Positions 24,466 through 32,216 of a stretch of 42,500 bases of DNA are shown piece after piece. The number at the start of each line of letters is the position of its first letter. The stretch's first letter is position 1. A program made the translations under genes and the position numbers. The DNA lies in NCBI RefSeq assembly GCF_004795015.1, contig NZ_SSBI01000061.1, forward strand, positions 1-42,500, written 5' to 3'. The notes beneath the pieces were generated by a model. That model did not search any database, had not been told where the DNA came from, and worked only from the letters and a program-made list of their open reading frames with translations. Source of the stretch: Streptomyces sp. A1277. Lineage in GTDB: Bacteria; Actinomycetota; Actinomycetes; Streptomycetales; Streptomycetaceae.

Positions 24466-24912
24466 ATGAAGATCATCCTCACCCACGAGGTCTCCGGCCT
24501 CGGTACTGCTGGTGACGTTGTCGACGTCAAGGACGGGTTCGCCCGTAACTACCTGGTTCCGCGTGGCTTCGCCATCCGCTGGACCAAGGGTGGCGAGAAG
24601 GACGTGGCGCAGATCCGCCGCGCCCGCAAGATCCACGAGATCGCCACGATCGAGCAGGCCAACGAGATCAAGTCCAAGCTCGAGGCCGTGAAGGTCCGTC
24701 TGGCCGTTCGCTCCGGCGACGCCGGTCGTCTCTTCGGCTCCGTCACCCCGGCCGACATCGCCTCGGCGATCAAGGCCGCCGGTGGCCCGGACGTGGACAA
24801 GCGTCGCGTCGAGCTCGGCTCGCCGATCAAGACGCTCGGCGGACACCAGGTGTCCGTGCGTCTGCACCCCGAGGTCGCTGCGAAGCTCGGCATCGAGGTT
24901 GTTGCCGCCTGA
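24466..24912 (+). CDS. rplI: 50S ribosomal protein L9
   Basis: 148 residues. The N-terminal RNA-binding domain is clear (MKIILTHEVSGLGTAGDVVDVKDGFARNYLVPRGFA spans 1-36), followed by the long connecting helix and C-terminal domain (RLFGSVTPADIASAIKAAGG). It starts 18 bp after rpsR and is the last gene of the operon, ending just before a strong terminator that abuts a parS pair. Confidence 0.97.
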   Translation: MKIILTHEVSGLGTAGDVVDVKDGFARNYLVPRGFAIRWTKGGEKDVAQIRRARKIHEIATIEQANEIKSKLEAVKVRLAVRSGDAGRLFGSVTPADIASAIKAAGGPDVDKRRVELGSPIKTLGGHQVSVRLHPEVAAKLGIEVVAA

Positions 24913-24931
24913 TCAGGCCGCACCTCAGCAG

Positions 24932-24974
24932 AACAGTGAAGGGCCGCACCCCCTGGGTGCGGCCCTTCACTGTT
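24932..24974 (+). terminator. Terminator of the rpsF operon, overlapping parS
   Basis: A perfect 20-bp stem (24932-24951 with 24955-24974) around a 3-nt CCT loop, 20 bp after the rplI stop. Its arms include AGTGAAGGGCCGCACC. The last three bases of the 3' arm (GTT) are the first three of the next parS. Confidence 0.9.
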
Positions 24975-24985
24975 TCACGTGAAAC
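24972..24985. other. parS site
   Basis: Perfect GTTTCACGTGAAAC between the convergent rplI and MATE genes. It shares three bases with the rplI terminator stem and lies 25 bp (start to start) from a second perfect copy. Confidence 0.95.
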
Positions 24986-24996
24986 GACCCTCCGCT

Positions 24997-25010
24997 GTTT
25001 CACGTGAAAC
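24997..25010. other. parS site
   Basis: Second perfect GTTTCACGTGAAAC of this intergenic pair. The 25-bp period places the two sites a little over two helical turns apart, so ParB dimers could bind side by side. Confidence 0.95.
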
Positions 25011-25065
25011 ATGTGCCGAACGAGGCTGCGGGCCTGGGCCGTGAGCCTGCCCGGTGCTCTCGCGG

Positions 25066-26403
25066 TCAGCGGATCGCGCCGGTGACCAACCATTTGCCCG
25101 AGCGGGTACGGAGCCAGAGCGTCGCCATCCGCACGAGCATCATCAGCGCCATCGCGCACCACAGCGCGCCCAGGCCGCCGCCGAGAGCGGGGACCAGGAG
25201 TGCCGCCGGGGCGAAGACGGCGAGAGTCACGATCATGGCCCAGGCCAGATAAGGTCCGTCGCCGGCGCCCATCAGTACGCCGTCCAGGATGAAGACGACC
25301 CCGGCGACCGGCTGGGTGGCGGCGACCACCAGGAGGGCCGGGAGCAGGGCGTCCTGCACCGAGGTGTCGCTGGTGAACAGAGGCACGAACAAGGGGCGGG
25401 CCAGGACGATCAGCACGCCGAGGACCACGCCGGACGCGACACCCCACTCCACCATGCGGCGGCACGCCTCACGTGCCCCTCGGGTGTCGTTCGCCCCCAG
25501 GTAGCGCCCGATGATGGCCTGCCCCGCAATGGCGATGGCGTCCAGGGCGAAGGCCATCAGGCTCCAGAGCGAGAGGATGATCTGGTGCGCGGCGATATCG
25601 GTGTCGCCGAGCCGGGCGGCGACCGCGGTGGCGATGAGCAGGACGGTGCGGAGCGACAGCGTTCGGACCAGGAGGGGCACGCCCGCCTGGGCGCATGCCT
25701 TGATGCCAGCGGCGTCGGGGCGCAGGGAGGCGCCGTGCCGCCGGGCACCGCGGACCACGACGACGAGATAGGCGGCGGCCATCGCGAGCTGGGCGATGAC
25801 CGTGCCCCAGGCGGAGCCGGCGATGCCGAGGCCGGCGCCGTAGACGAGACCGGCGTTGAGGGCCGCGTTGGCGGCGAAGCCACCGACTGCGACATAGAGC
25901 GGGGTGCGGGTGTCCTGGAGGCCCCTGAGCACGCCGGTCGCGGCCATGACCACCAGCATTGCGGGGATGCCGAGGCTGGAGACCCGGAGGTAGGTGACGG
26001 CGTAGGGGGCGGCGGTGTGGGAGGCGCCGAATACGTCCACGAGCCAGGGGGCCAGAGGGAGCGTCACGGCGATTACGGCGAGACCGAGCAGGAGCGCGAG
26101 CCAGATGCCGTCCATGCCCTGGCGGATCGCGGCGGCGAGATCACCGGCGCCGACGCGTCGGGCGACGGCTGCCGTGGTGGCGTAGGCCAGGAAGACGAAG
26201 ATGCTCACGGCGGTCGTCAGCAGTGCGGCGGCGACGGCGAGACCGGCCAGTTGCGGGGTGCCGAGATGACCGACGATCGCGCTGTCGACCATGACGAAAA
26301 GAGGTTCGGCAACGAGCGCGCCGAAGGCGGGGACGGCGAGCGCGATGATCTCGCGATCGTGCCGTCGGCGACGGGACGTCGGGGTCCCCGGTGCCTGGAT
26401 CAT
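25066..26403 (-). CDS. MATE-family efflux transporter (DinF-like)
   Basis: About 445 residues with 12 hydrophobic segments and MATE signatures: EIIALAVPAFGALVAEPLFVMVDSAIVGHLG spans the first helix region, and the second half repeats the fold (VPLLVRTLSLRTVLLIATAVAARLGDTDIAAHQI). MATE proteins export cationic compounds using Na+ or H+; the substrate is unknown. The ATG at 26403 is chosen by family resemblance. A TTG at 26412 has a better spaced GGAAG and is a real alternative. It is divergent from dnaB. Confidence 0.88.
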   Translation of the reverse strand: MIQAPGTPTSRRRRHDREIIALAVPAFGALVAEPLFVMVDSAIVGHLGTPQLAGLAVAAALLTTAVSIFVFLAYATTAAVARRVGAGDLAAAIRQGMDGIWLALLLGLAVIAVTLPLAPWLVDVFGASHTAAPYAVTYLRVSSLGIPAMLVVMAATGVLRGLQDTRTPLYVAVGGFAANAALNAGLVYGAGLGIAGSAWGTVIAQLAMAAAYLVVVVRGARRHGASLRPDAAGIKACAQAGVPLLVRTLSLRTVLLIATAVAARLGDTDIAAHQIILSLWSLMAFALDAIAIAGQAIIGRYLGANDTRGAREACRRMVEWGVASGVVLGVLIVLARPLFVPLFTSDTSVQDALLPALLVVAATQPVAGVVFILDGVLMGAGDGPYLAWAMIVTLAVFAPAALLVPALGGGLGALWCAMALMMLVRMATLWLRTRSGKWLVTGAIR

Positions 26404-26591
26404 GGCAGCCAATCTAATCTTCCACAGGTAATAGATGCAATCCCCTTGGGGCCCTTACATTTTCTCTCCTGTGGATATCTCCTGTGTGCGACATGCCGTG
26501 ATCTCGGCCTGCCCCCCAAACTTTTTCTCTCCCACAGCCGGTGGATGGTGAACGTGCAGGTCAAAGCCGTGTTGGGGAAGCCGCTATGAGT

Positions 26592-26680
26592 TTGTCCACA
26601 GTGCTGTCCCCCGCTCCGTGCACAGGTTCTGGGGACTTCTCCACAGCATCTGGTCCGTCGTCCACAAGCCCTGTGGATAA
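26592..26680. promoter_or_regulatory. Cluster of DnaA-box-like sequences upstream of dnaB
   Basis: Streptomyces DnaA boxes are TTGTCCACA. Here: TTGTCCACA (26592-26600, exact), TTCTCCACA (26637-26645), TCGTCCACA (26658-26666) and, on the minus strand, TTATCCACA (26680-26672). Each of the last three has one mismatch. A further weaker match, ATATCCACA on the minus strand, is at 26478-26470. They lie 183 bp or more before the dnaB start, in the 459-bp divergent region. oriC itself is expected at dnaA-dnaN, outside the window. Confidence 0.65.
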
Positions 26681-26862
26681 CCAGATTGGCTGACGGTGCC
26701 GAGCCGCCTACCGTAGTGCGGCGCCCCCACCCCGTTTCGGCTCTGCGAGATCGCAGAACTCGACACACCGGAACCGGAGTCGGGGGTCTTGTTTGTCGGT
26801 GCCGTGCCGTAAGAAAGAGTGGCACGGCTAGGTCCGCGGAGCGGACGGGAGGAGGTGGCCGG

Positions 26863-28335
26863 GTGAGCATTCCCGAACCCTTGGACGACCCTTGGGCCGA
26901 CACCGGCCCCAGTGACCGGCTGCCCGTTTCCCGTCAGCGCCGGAGTGAGGACCGGGGCGAGCGGCACGACCGCGGCCGGGAGAGCCAGGACTGGGAGGGT
27001 GGCTCATCGGGGTTCGAGCGGGTGCCTCCCCAGGACCTCGACGCCGAGCAGTCCGTCCTCGGCGGCATGCTCCTGTCCAAGGACGCCATCGCCGATGTCG
27101 TGGAGATCATCAAGGGCCACGACTTCTACCGCCCCGCGCACGAGACCGTCTACCAGGCGATCCTCGACCTCTATGCCAAGGGCGAGCCGGCCGACCCGAT
27201 CACTGTGGCCGCCGAGCTGGTCAAGCGCGGCGAGATCACCAAGGTGGGCGGCGCCCCGTATCTGCACACCCTGGTCCAGTCGGTGCCGACCGCGGCCAAC
27301 GCCTCGTACTACGCGGAGATCGTTCACGAGCGGGCGGTCCTGCGACGGCTCGTCGAGGCCGGTACGAAGATCACGCAGATGGGATACGCGGCCGACGGCG
27401 ACGTCGACGACATCGTCAACTCCGCGCAGGCCGAGATCTACGCCGTCACCGAGCAGCGGACCAGTGAGGACTACCTGCCGCTCGGCGACATCATGGAAGG
27501 CGCCCTCGACGAGATCGAGGCGATCGGTTCCCGAAGCGGCGAGATGACGGGTGTGCCCACGGGGTTCACCGACCTCGATGCCCTGACCAACGGGCTGCAC
27601 CCGGGTCAGATGGTGGTCATCGCAGCGCGTCCCGCCATGGGTAAGTCCACCCTCGCGCTGGACTTCGCCCGGGCCTGCTCGATCAAGAGCAACCTCCCCA
27701 GTGTGATCTTCTCCCTGGAAATGGGGCGGAACGAGATCGCCATGCGCCTGCTGTCCGCCGAGGCACGGGTCGCCCTGCACCACATGCGTTCCGGCACGAT
27801 GACCGACGAGGACTGGACGCGGCTGGCTCGGCGGATGCCGGACGTCTCCGCGGCCCCTCTCTACATCGACGACTCCCCCAACCTCTCCATGATGGAGATC
27901 CGGGCGAAGTGCCGCCGCCTCAAGCAGCGCAACGACCTCAAGCTCGTGGTCATCGACTACCTGCAGCTGATGCAGTCCGGCGGCTCCAAGCGCGCCGAGA
28001 GCCGCCAGCAGGAAGTCTCGGACATGTCGCGAAACCTCAAGCTGCTCGCCAAGGAACTGCAGCTGCCGGTCATCGCGCTCTCCCAGCTGAACCGTGGACC
28101 CGAGCAGCGCACCGACAAGAAGCCGATGGTCTCCGACCTCCGCGAGTCCGGCTCCATCGAGCAGGACGCCGACATGGTGATCCTGCTGCACCGCGAGGAT
28201 GCCTACGAGAAGGAGTCGCCCCGCGCCGGCGAGGCGGACCTGATCGTGGCCAAGCACCGAAACGGCCCGACGGCGACGATCACGGTCGCCTTCCAGGGCC
28301 ACTACTCGCGCTTCGTGGACATGGCGCAGACCTGA
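26863..28335 (+). CDS. dnaB: Replicative DNA helicase DnaB
   Basis: 490 residues. It is the hexameric 5'-3' helicase of the replication fork. A hydrophilic N-terminal extension of about 50 residues precedes the N-terminal domain (PPQDLDAEQSVLGGMLLSKDAI). The RecA-like ATPase has Walker A ARPAMGKST with K261, and Walker B in LKLVVIDYLQL. The motif SQLNRGPEQR and the Arg-finger region (LRESGSIEQDADMV) follow. No intein interrupts it, unlike some actinobacterial DnaB proteins. The GTG at 26863 is fixed by GGGAGGAGGTGG just upstream. Its place after the MATE gene and the rpsF-rplI operon is the usual Streptomyces order. Confidence 0.96.
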   Translation: MSIPEPLDDPWADTGPSDRLPVSRQRRSEDRGERHDRGRESQDWEGGSSGFERVPPQDLDAEQSVLGGMLLSKDAIADVVEIIKGHDFYRPAHETVYQAILDLYAKGEPADPITVAAELVKRGEITKVGGAPYLHTLVQSVPTAANASYYAEIVHERAVLRRLVEAGTKITQMGYAADGDVDDIVNSAQAEIYAVTEQRTSEDYLPLGDIMEGALDEIEAIGSRSGEMTGVPTGFTDLDALTNGLHPGQMVVIAARPAMGKSTLALDFARACSIKSNLPSVIFSLEMGRNEIAMRLLSAEARVALHHMRSGTMTDEDWTRLARRMPDVSAAPLYIDDSPNLSMMEIRAKCRRLKQRNDLKLVVIDYLQLMQSGGSKRAESRQQEVSDMSRNLKLLAKELQLPVIALSQLNRGPEQRTDKKPMVSDLRESGSIEQDADMVILLHREDAYEKESPRAGEADLIVAKHRNGPTATITVAFQGHYSRFVDMAQT

Positions 28336-28403
28336 TCGGCACTTTTGCGGGATCTCAGATCGGCCAGCCAATTCTCGCGGCCGGTGGCCGTTGCGTGGCC
28401 GTT

Positions 28404-28423
28404 GCGTGGCCGATCGGCCACGC
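28404..28423. terminator. Perfect 20-bp palindrome after dnaB
   Basis: GCGTGGCC, GATC, GGCCACGC: an 8-bp stem with a 4-nt loop, about 70 bp after the dnaB stop. It is preceded by a tandem of GTGGCCGTTGC. It is a plausible dnaB terminator, without a T-tract. Confidence 0.5.
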
Positions 28424-28525
28424 GACTGGGACTGGCTGGGCAGCCTGTTCACTCGGCGGCGTGAGCCACACGCGGGACAGGCTGAGGGGCTGGGGCGCTC
28501 AGCTGCTTCGCTTGACCTGTTGCGC

Positions 28526-28666
28526 TCAGCCGCTCCGTGGCGGATGCCGCGCCGACTGCGAGCCGTTGTGTGACCGATCGAACAGGTCCGTCAGCGGCGC
28601 GCCGATGTCCTGGCCGAACTCAGTCAGCCCGTAGGTGACTTGGGGCGGCGTCGGCGGCTCGCTGAG
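28526..28666 (-). pseudogene. C-terminal remnant of an HxlR-family regulator
   Basis: The minus-strand frame ending at 28526 contains EPPTPPQVTYGLTEFGQDIG and then APLTDLF. This fits the end of the HxlR winged helix (P-P-x-V-x-Y-x-L-T-x-x-G-x-x-L-x-P). No start codon, N-terminal helix-turn-helix or remaining domain is recognisable upstream, so it looks like a decayed fragment. The rest of 28336-28799 holds a palindrome at 28404 and no gene that I can support. Confidence 0.45.
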
Positions 28667-28799
28667 CGCGTGCCGGGCGGCACGCCTCACTGCAGACTCA
28701 CCCACTGTCCTTCTCGCGCGCCGGCGCCACGAGTCACGGGAGCCGTTGCGACCGGGAAATGGAGTCGCCATACGGGGACTCGGGCGGTAGTTGTTGACG

Positions 28800-30182
28800 A
28801 TGACTTCTCCCGCTGAACAGTTGCTTCCCGGTACCCGGCGCGCATTGCTGCACCGCGTCGCCACCGCCCAGGCCGAAGGCCGTACCCCCTCTCTGGTCGC
28901 CGCGGTACAGCGGCAGGGGCAGAGCGTGTGGGACGGCTCCCGCAGCTGTGTCGACGGCCATGCTCCGGACTCCGACACGCAGTTCAGGATCGGCTCCCTC
29001 ACCAAGACGTTCACCGCGGTGCTGGTGCTTCGACTGCGCGACGAGGGGCTTCTCGATCTGGCCGACCCGCTGGAGAAGCACCTGCCCGGCACCGGGGCGG
29101 GCGACGTCACCGTCCATCAGCTGCTGGGGCACAGCGCCGGGCTCGGGGCCGAGACGACCGCACCCTGGTGGGAGCGGACTCCTGGCAGCCTGCGCCCCAC
29201 TCTTGCGGATGTGCTCGGTGAGCAGATCGCGATGCACCCGCCCGGCCACCGCCACCACTACTCCAACCCGGGCTACACCCTGCTCGGTTCACTGGTGGAG
29301 GCCGTACGCGGGGCGTCCTGGGCAGAGGTGCTGCGCCGTGAGGCGCTGGAGCCCCTGGGCATGCACCGCACATCTCCCCGGCCACAGGCTCCGCACGCCG
29401 ACGGCTGGGCGGTCCACCCCTGGGCCGATGCCCTGCTGCCCGAACCGGCCGAGGATTTGGGCCTGATGGCGCCGGCTGGGCAGCTCTGGTCCACCACCGC
29501 CGACCTGCTCCGCTTCGCCGCCTTCCTCGCCGAGGGAGACGACCGGGTGCTCTGTGCCGCGTCGGTGGAGGAGATGAAGCGGCCTTCGACGCCCCTGGAG
29601 CGGGATGACTGGGACGGGTGCTACGGCCTGGGGCTCCAGCTGATCCGGAGGAAGGGCCGCACCTTCTACGGACACACGGGCTCGCTCCCGGGCTTCTTGG
29701 CCACCCTCTGGGTCAGCGCCGAGGACGACGTGGCAGCCGTTGTGCTCGTCAACGCCACCTCGGGACTGCCGATCGGCGAGGTGGCCGCCGACCTGGTGGA
29801 CATCGTCGCCGAGGCCGAGCCCCGGATTCCCGAACCGTGGCGGCCCCTGCCCGAGGTCGACCCGGAACTCCTCGCCCTGACCGGTGCGTGGTACTGGGCC
29901 ACGCGCGCCAACGTCCTGCATCTGACCGCCGACCGCGGGCTCGAACTGCGTCCGGTCAACGGCCAGGGCCGAGGCGCCCGTTTCGCCGCGCGTCCCGATG
30001 GCACCTGGGTCGGACTGGACGGCTACTACGCGGGGGAGACGCTGCGGATCGTGCGGAACGACGACGGCACCGTCAACCACCTCGACGTGGGGTCGTTCGT
30101 CTTCACCCGTGAGCCGTACGATCCGGAGGCGGCCGTGCCGGGGGGCGTGGACAAGGAGGGGTGGCGGGGCCTGGAGAACTGA
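28800..30182 (+). CDS. Serine hydrolase, class C beta-lactamase / DD-peptidase fold
   Basis: 460 residues without an evident signal peptide, so probably cytoplasmic. The fold is the beta-lactamase superfamily (PF00144): active-site S66-L-T-K69, Y154-S-N156 and H292-T-G294. A C-terminal extension of about 100 residues (LTGAWYWATRANVLHLTADRGLELRPV) looks like the lipocalin-like domain found in many such esterases/peptidases. The substrate is unknown; these motifs do not show antibiotic hydrolysis. The ATG at 28800 is chosen; TTG at 28791 is also in frame and no strong ribosome-binding site is visible. It converges on the AlkZ-like gene with a parS between. Confidence 0.87.
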   Translation: MTSPAEQLLPGTRRALLHRVATAQAEGRTPSLVAAVQRQGQSVWDGSRSCVDGHAPDSDTQFRIGSLTKTFTAVLVLRLRDEGLLDLADPLEKHLPGTGAGDVTVHQLLGHSAGLGAETTAPWWERTPGSLRPTLADVLGEQIAMHPPGHRHHYSNPGYTLLGSLVEAVRGASWAEVLRREALEPLGMHRTSPRPQAPHADGWAVHPWADALLPEPAEDLGLMAPAGQLWSTTADLLRFAAFLAEGDDRVLCAASVEEMKRPSTPLERDDWDGCYGLGLQLIRRKGRTFYGHTGSLPGFLATLWVSAEDDVAAVVLVNATSGLPIGEVAADLVDIVAEAEPRIPEPWRPLPEVDPELLALTGAWYWATRANVLHLTADRGLELRPVNGQGRGARFAARPDGTWVGLDGYYAGETLRIVRNDDGTVNHLDVGSFVFTREPYDPEAAVPGGVDKEGWRGLEN

Positions 30183-30184
30183 GA

Positions 30185-30212
30185 GCCGCCCGTTTCACGT
30201 GAAACAGGCGGC
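30185..30212. other. parS inside a 28-bp dyad between convergent genes
   Basis: Perfect parS at 30192-30205, flanked by GCCGCC and GGCGGC with one mismatched pair between. The dyad starts 2 bp after the serine-hydrolase stop codon and ends 8 bp before the convergent gene's stop, so it occupies nearly the whole intergenic space and could act as a shared terminator. Confidence 0.92.
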
Positions 30213-30220
30213 CCGGCGGC

Positions 30221-31384
30221 TCAGGCCGTCAACTCCCGTTCCAGAGGGGTCCGGAAGCGCGGTGTGATCCGGGCTTCCCCCATCCAGGCCGACATCCGGG
30301 ATGCCTCGGCCTCGATCGCCGTCGAGGCATCCCGGCCGGCATCCGTCAGTAGACGCCAGACCGGCTCGCCGTCGCCACGCTGCGCCCAGCCACCCACGAT
30401 CCGGCCGTCCCACCACACCGTGGGCCCGATGTTGCCGGAGCGGTCGAAGAACGCCGCTCGATGCTCTGACGGCAGATGGAAGCCGCGATCCGCCCAGCCC
30501 ATCGCGCTCGGGTCGAGCGCGGGCAGCAGAGCCGCCCACGGCGCGGGTGCCGGCTCAAGCTCGGCGTCCCCGTGGGCCACCCAGGCGACGGTTCCGCTGT
30601 CGAGCCGTACCTCTTCGGCGTCGACCGCAGTCAGCGCCGTGCGGACTTCGCGGGTCCCCCAGCCGGTCCACCACTTGAGGTCGGCCTCGGTGGCGGGTCC
30701 GTACGCCCGGAGCCAGCACAGGGCCAGTTCCGCCTGGGCTCGGGCCGTCTCCTCCACTGGCCGGGGCCGGGCGGGCGCCCAGCGGAACTGGCTGGAGGTC
30801 CAGGAACCCCGTGGCCGGTCCCGCCGGATTTTCCCCTCTGCGGCCAGCACCCGGATCACGCGGGTGGCGACACCCTGTACCGCCTCCTGCTTCTTCCCGG
30901 GAAACAGCGTGATCTTGGTGCGGAGTGCGGCCACACCGGCGGCGAGTTCACTGCCGGAGACCGGGCCACTGCGGTCGAGGAACGCGAGGGCGCTTCGCTC
31001 CGCCTCGTTCAGCCAGCGCTCATCCAGGCCGTTGCCGTCCTCCCGCAGGTGCTTGAGCAGGGTCCGGCGCTCCTTCGCGGCCACAGCGCGTGCGTTCGCG
31101 GCCTCGACGCGTGGGGCCAGCTCGTCCGATACGACGAAGAGGGTGTTGCGCATGGAGAGCATCCGCACCAGCGAGAGGTCCTCGTAGAGGCACCGTTCTA
31201 CGGCGGCGACGCAAGGGCCGGTGAGCCGGGCGCAGACGGAGAGGAAGACGGTGGCCGCATCGGTCGCGTGGAGGGCGACGAGGGCGTCGGCCACCACCAC
31301 GGGCGACTGCGCGCGTGCCTCGCAAGCCAGCAGATGGCGGCGGCCGATCCGGATGCGCCGTTGTTCGTCACTGATGCGTTGCAA
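30221..31384 (-). CDS. Winged-helix HTH_42 protein, AlkZ/YcaQ-like, without the catalytic QxQ
   Basis: 387 residues of the HTH_42 (PF06224) family, which includes AlkZ and YcaQ, DNA glycosylases that unhook interstrand crosslinks and bulky adducts. Recognisable blocks are the N-terminal ALVALHATDAATVFLSVCARL, GKIRRDRPRGSW and the late PALDPSAMGWADRGFHL then NIGPTVWWDGRIVGGW. The catalytic Q-x-Q/Q-x-D positions read H39-A-T41, so glycosylase activity by the known mechanism is doubtful. The TTG start at 31384 is supported by GAGGAG 5 nt upstream. It ends 8 bp from the parS dyad. Confidence 0.82.
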   Translation of the reverse strand: MQRISDEQRRIRIGRRHLLACEARAQSPVVVADALVALHATDAATVFLSVCARLTGPCVAAVERCLYEDLSLVRMLSMRNTLFVVSDELAPRVEAANARAVAAKERRTLLKHLREDGNGLDERWLNEAERSALAFLDRSGPVSGSELAAGVAALRTKITLFPGKKQEAVQGVATRVIRVLAAEGKIRRDRPRGSWTSSQFRWAPARPRPVEETARAQAELALCWLRAYGPATEADLKWWTGWGTREVRTALTAVDAEEVRLDSGTVAWVAHGDAELEPAPAPWAALLPALDPSAMGWADRGFHLPSEHRAAFFDRSGNIGPTVWWDGRIVGGWAQRGDGEPVWRLLTDAGRDASTAIEAEASRMSAWMGEARITPRFRTPLERELTA

Positions 31385-31419
31385 GGCGGCTCCTCGGGGA
31401 CGCGGAGGGCAGACGGGGT

Positions 31420-31872
31420 TCAGAGGGCGAGCTTGAAGCCCACATGGCTGGCCACGAAGCCGAGCCGCTCGTAGAAGCGGTGCGCGTCGGTGCGGGACAC
31501 ATCGGAGGTGAGCTGGACCAGTTGGCAGCCCTGGCGACGGGATTCGTCCACGGCCCACTGGATCAGCCGGGTACCGAGACCGCTTCCGCGTTCGTCCGCG
31601 TGGATGCGGACCCCCTCGATCACGGAACGGGTCGAACCGCGCCGGGAGAGCCCCGGGATCACTGTCAGCTGCAGGGTGCCGACGACGCGGTCCGCGCGCA
31701 CGGCGACCATCATGTGCTGGTTCGGATCGTCCGCCAGCCGCCCGAGCGCGGCCCGGTAAGGGGTGAGGTCGTCCGGTGACTCGCGCCGTGCTCCCAGCGG
31801 GTCGTCGGCGAGCAGTGCCACGATTGCGGCCAGGTCGTCGGCTGTCGCCGGGCGTATGTCCAAATCGGTCAT
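31420..31872 (-). CDS. GNAT-family N-acetyltransferase
   Basis: 150 residues. Acetyl-CoA-binding motif A is visible as VRIHADERGSGLGTRLIQWAVDESRRQG (the R/Q-x-x-G-x-G/A pattern is RGSGLG), and the end has AHRFYERLGFVASHVGFKL. N-terminal DIRPATADDL is also typical. The substrate cannot be predicted. It lies 35 bp upstream of the AlkZ-like gene on the same strand, so the two may be cotranscribed. Its 5' end touches a truncated MFS gene remnant on the other strand. Confidence 0.9.
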   Translation of the reverse strand: MTDLDIRPATADDLAAIVALLADDPLGARRESPDDLTPYRAALGRLADDPNQHMMVAVRADRVVGTLQLTVIPGLSRRGSTRSVIEGVRIHADERGSGLGTRLIQWAVDESRRQGCQLVQLTSDVSRTDAHRFYERLGFVASHVGFKLAL

Positions 31873-31874
31873 GA

Positions 31875-32165
31875 TCCGCAGCCTACGCAGTCGGCGGGAC
31901 GGGTTATGCGGCCCTGGCCTCGGCCGTGAACATCGGCGCCTTCAGCCTTGGCAACGCGCTCTCGGCGTGGCTGGGCGGCCTCGTCATCGCCGCCGGTCTC
32001 GGCTACACCGCCCCCAACTGGGTCGGCGCGGCGCTCGCCGCCTTTGCGCTGCTGCTCGCCGTTGTCTCCGACGTACTGGAACGCCGTGCGACCACCCCGG
32101 TCCGCCCAGGTCCTGTCGCCGCCCGTACCCCGGAGCCGGCGACCGTCCCCGCGGCCCGAAGTTGA
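31875..32165 (+). pseudogene. C-terminal remnant of an MFS transporter
   Basis: The frame reads GYAALASAVNIGAFSLGNAL and continues SAWLGGLVIAAGLGYTAP, then NWVGAALAAFALLLAVV and a hydrophilic tail. This is the last two helices of a YdhP/Cmr-like MFS exporter. A stop codon at 31872 closes the frame just upstream, where the GNAT gene begins, so the first ten helices are missing. A GTG at 31926 could start a 79-residue peptide, but a functional protein is unlikely. Confidence 0.7.
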
Positions 32166-32170
32166 TGGCA

Positions 32171-32216
32171 GACGCCCGCCCCCCCGCGTACGTGCTCGGG
32201 GTGGGGGCCGGGCGTC
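32171..32216 (-). terminator. Terminator of the tandem-GNAT gene
   Basis: GACGCCCG (32171-32178) pairs with CGGGCGTC (32209-32216), and C-rich and G-rich tracts inside extend the stem imperfectly. The right arm overlaps the stop codon of the minus-strand gene. It may serve the MFS remnant from the other side. Confidence 0.6.

Noticed and set aside
26413..26862. Origin of replication, because of DnaA boxes and an AT-rich start
   Set aside because: Too few boxes, and oriC in Streptomyces lies between dnaA and dnaN, neither of which is here; it is better described as a dnaB-upstream cluster.
28800..30182. Antibiotic-resistance beta-lactamase
   Set aside because: The fold fits, but there is no signal peptide and the C-terminal extension is typical of esterase/peptidase relatives; resistance cannot be claimed.
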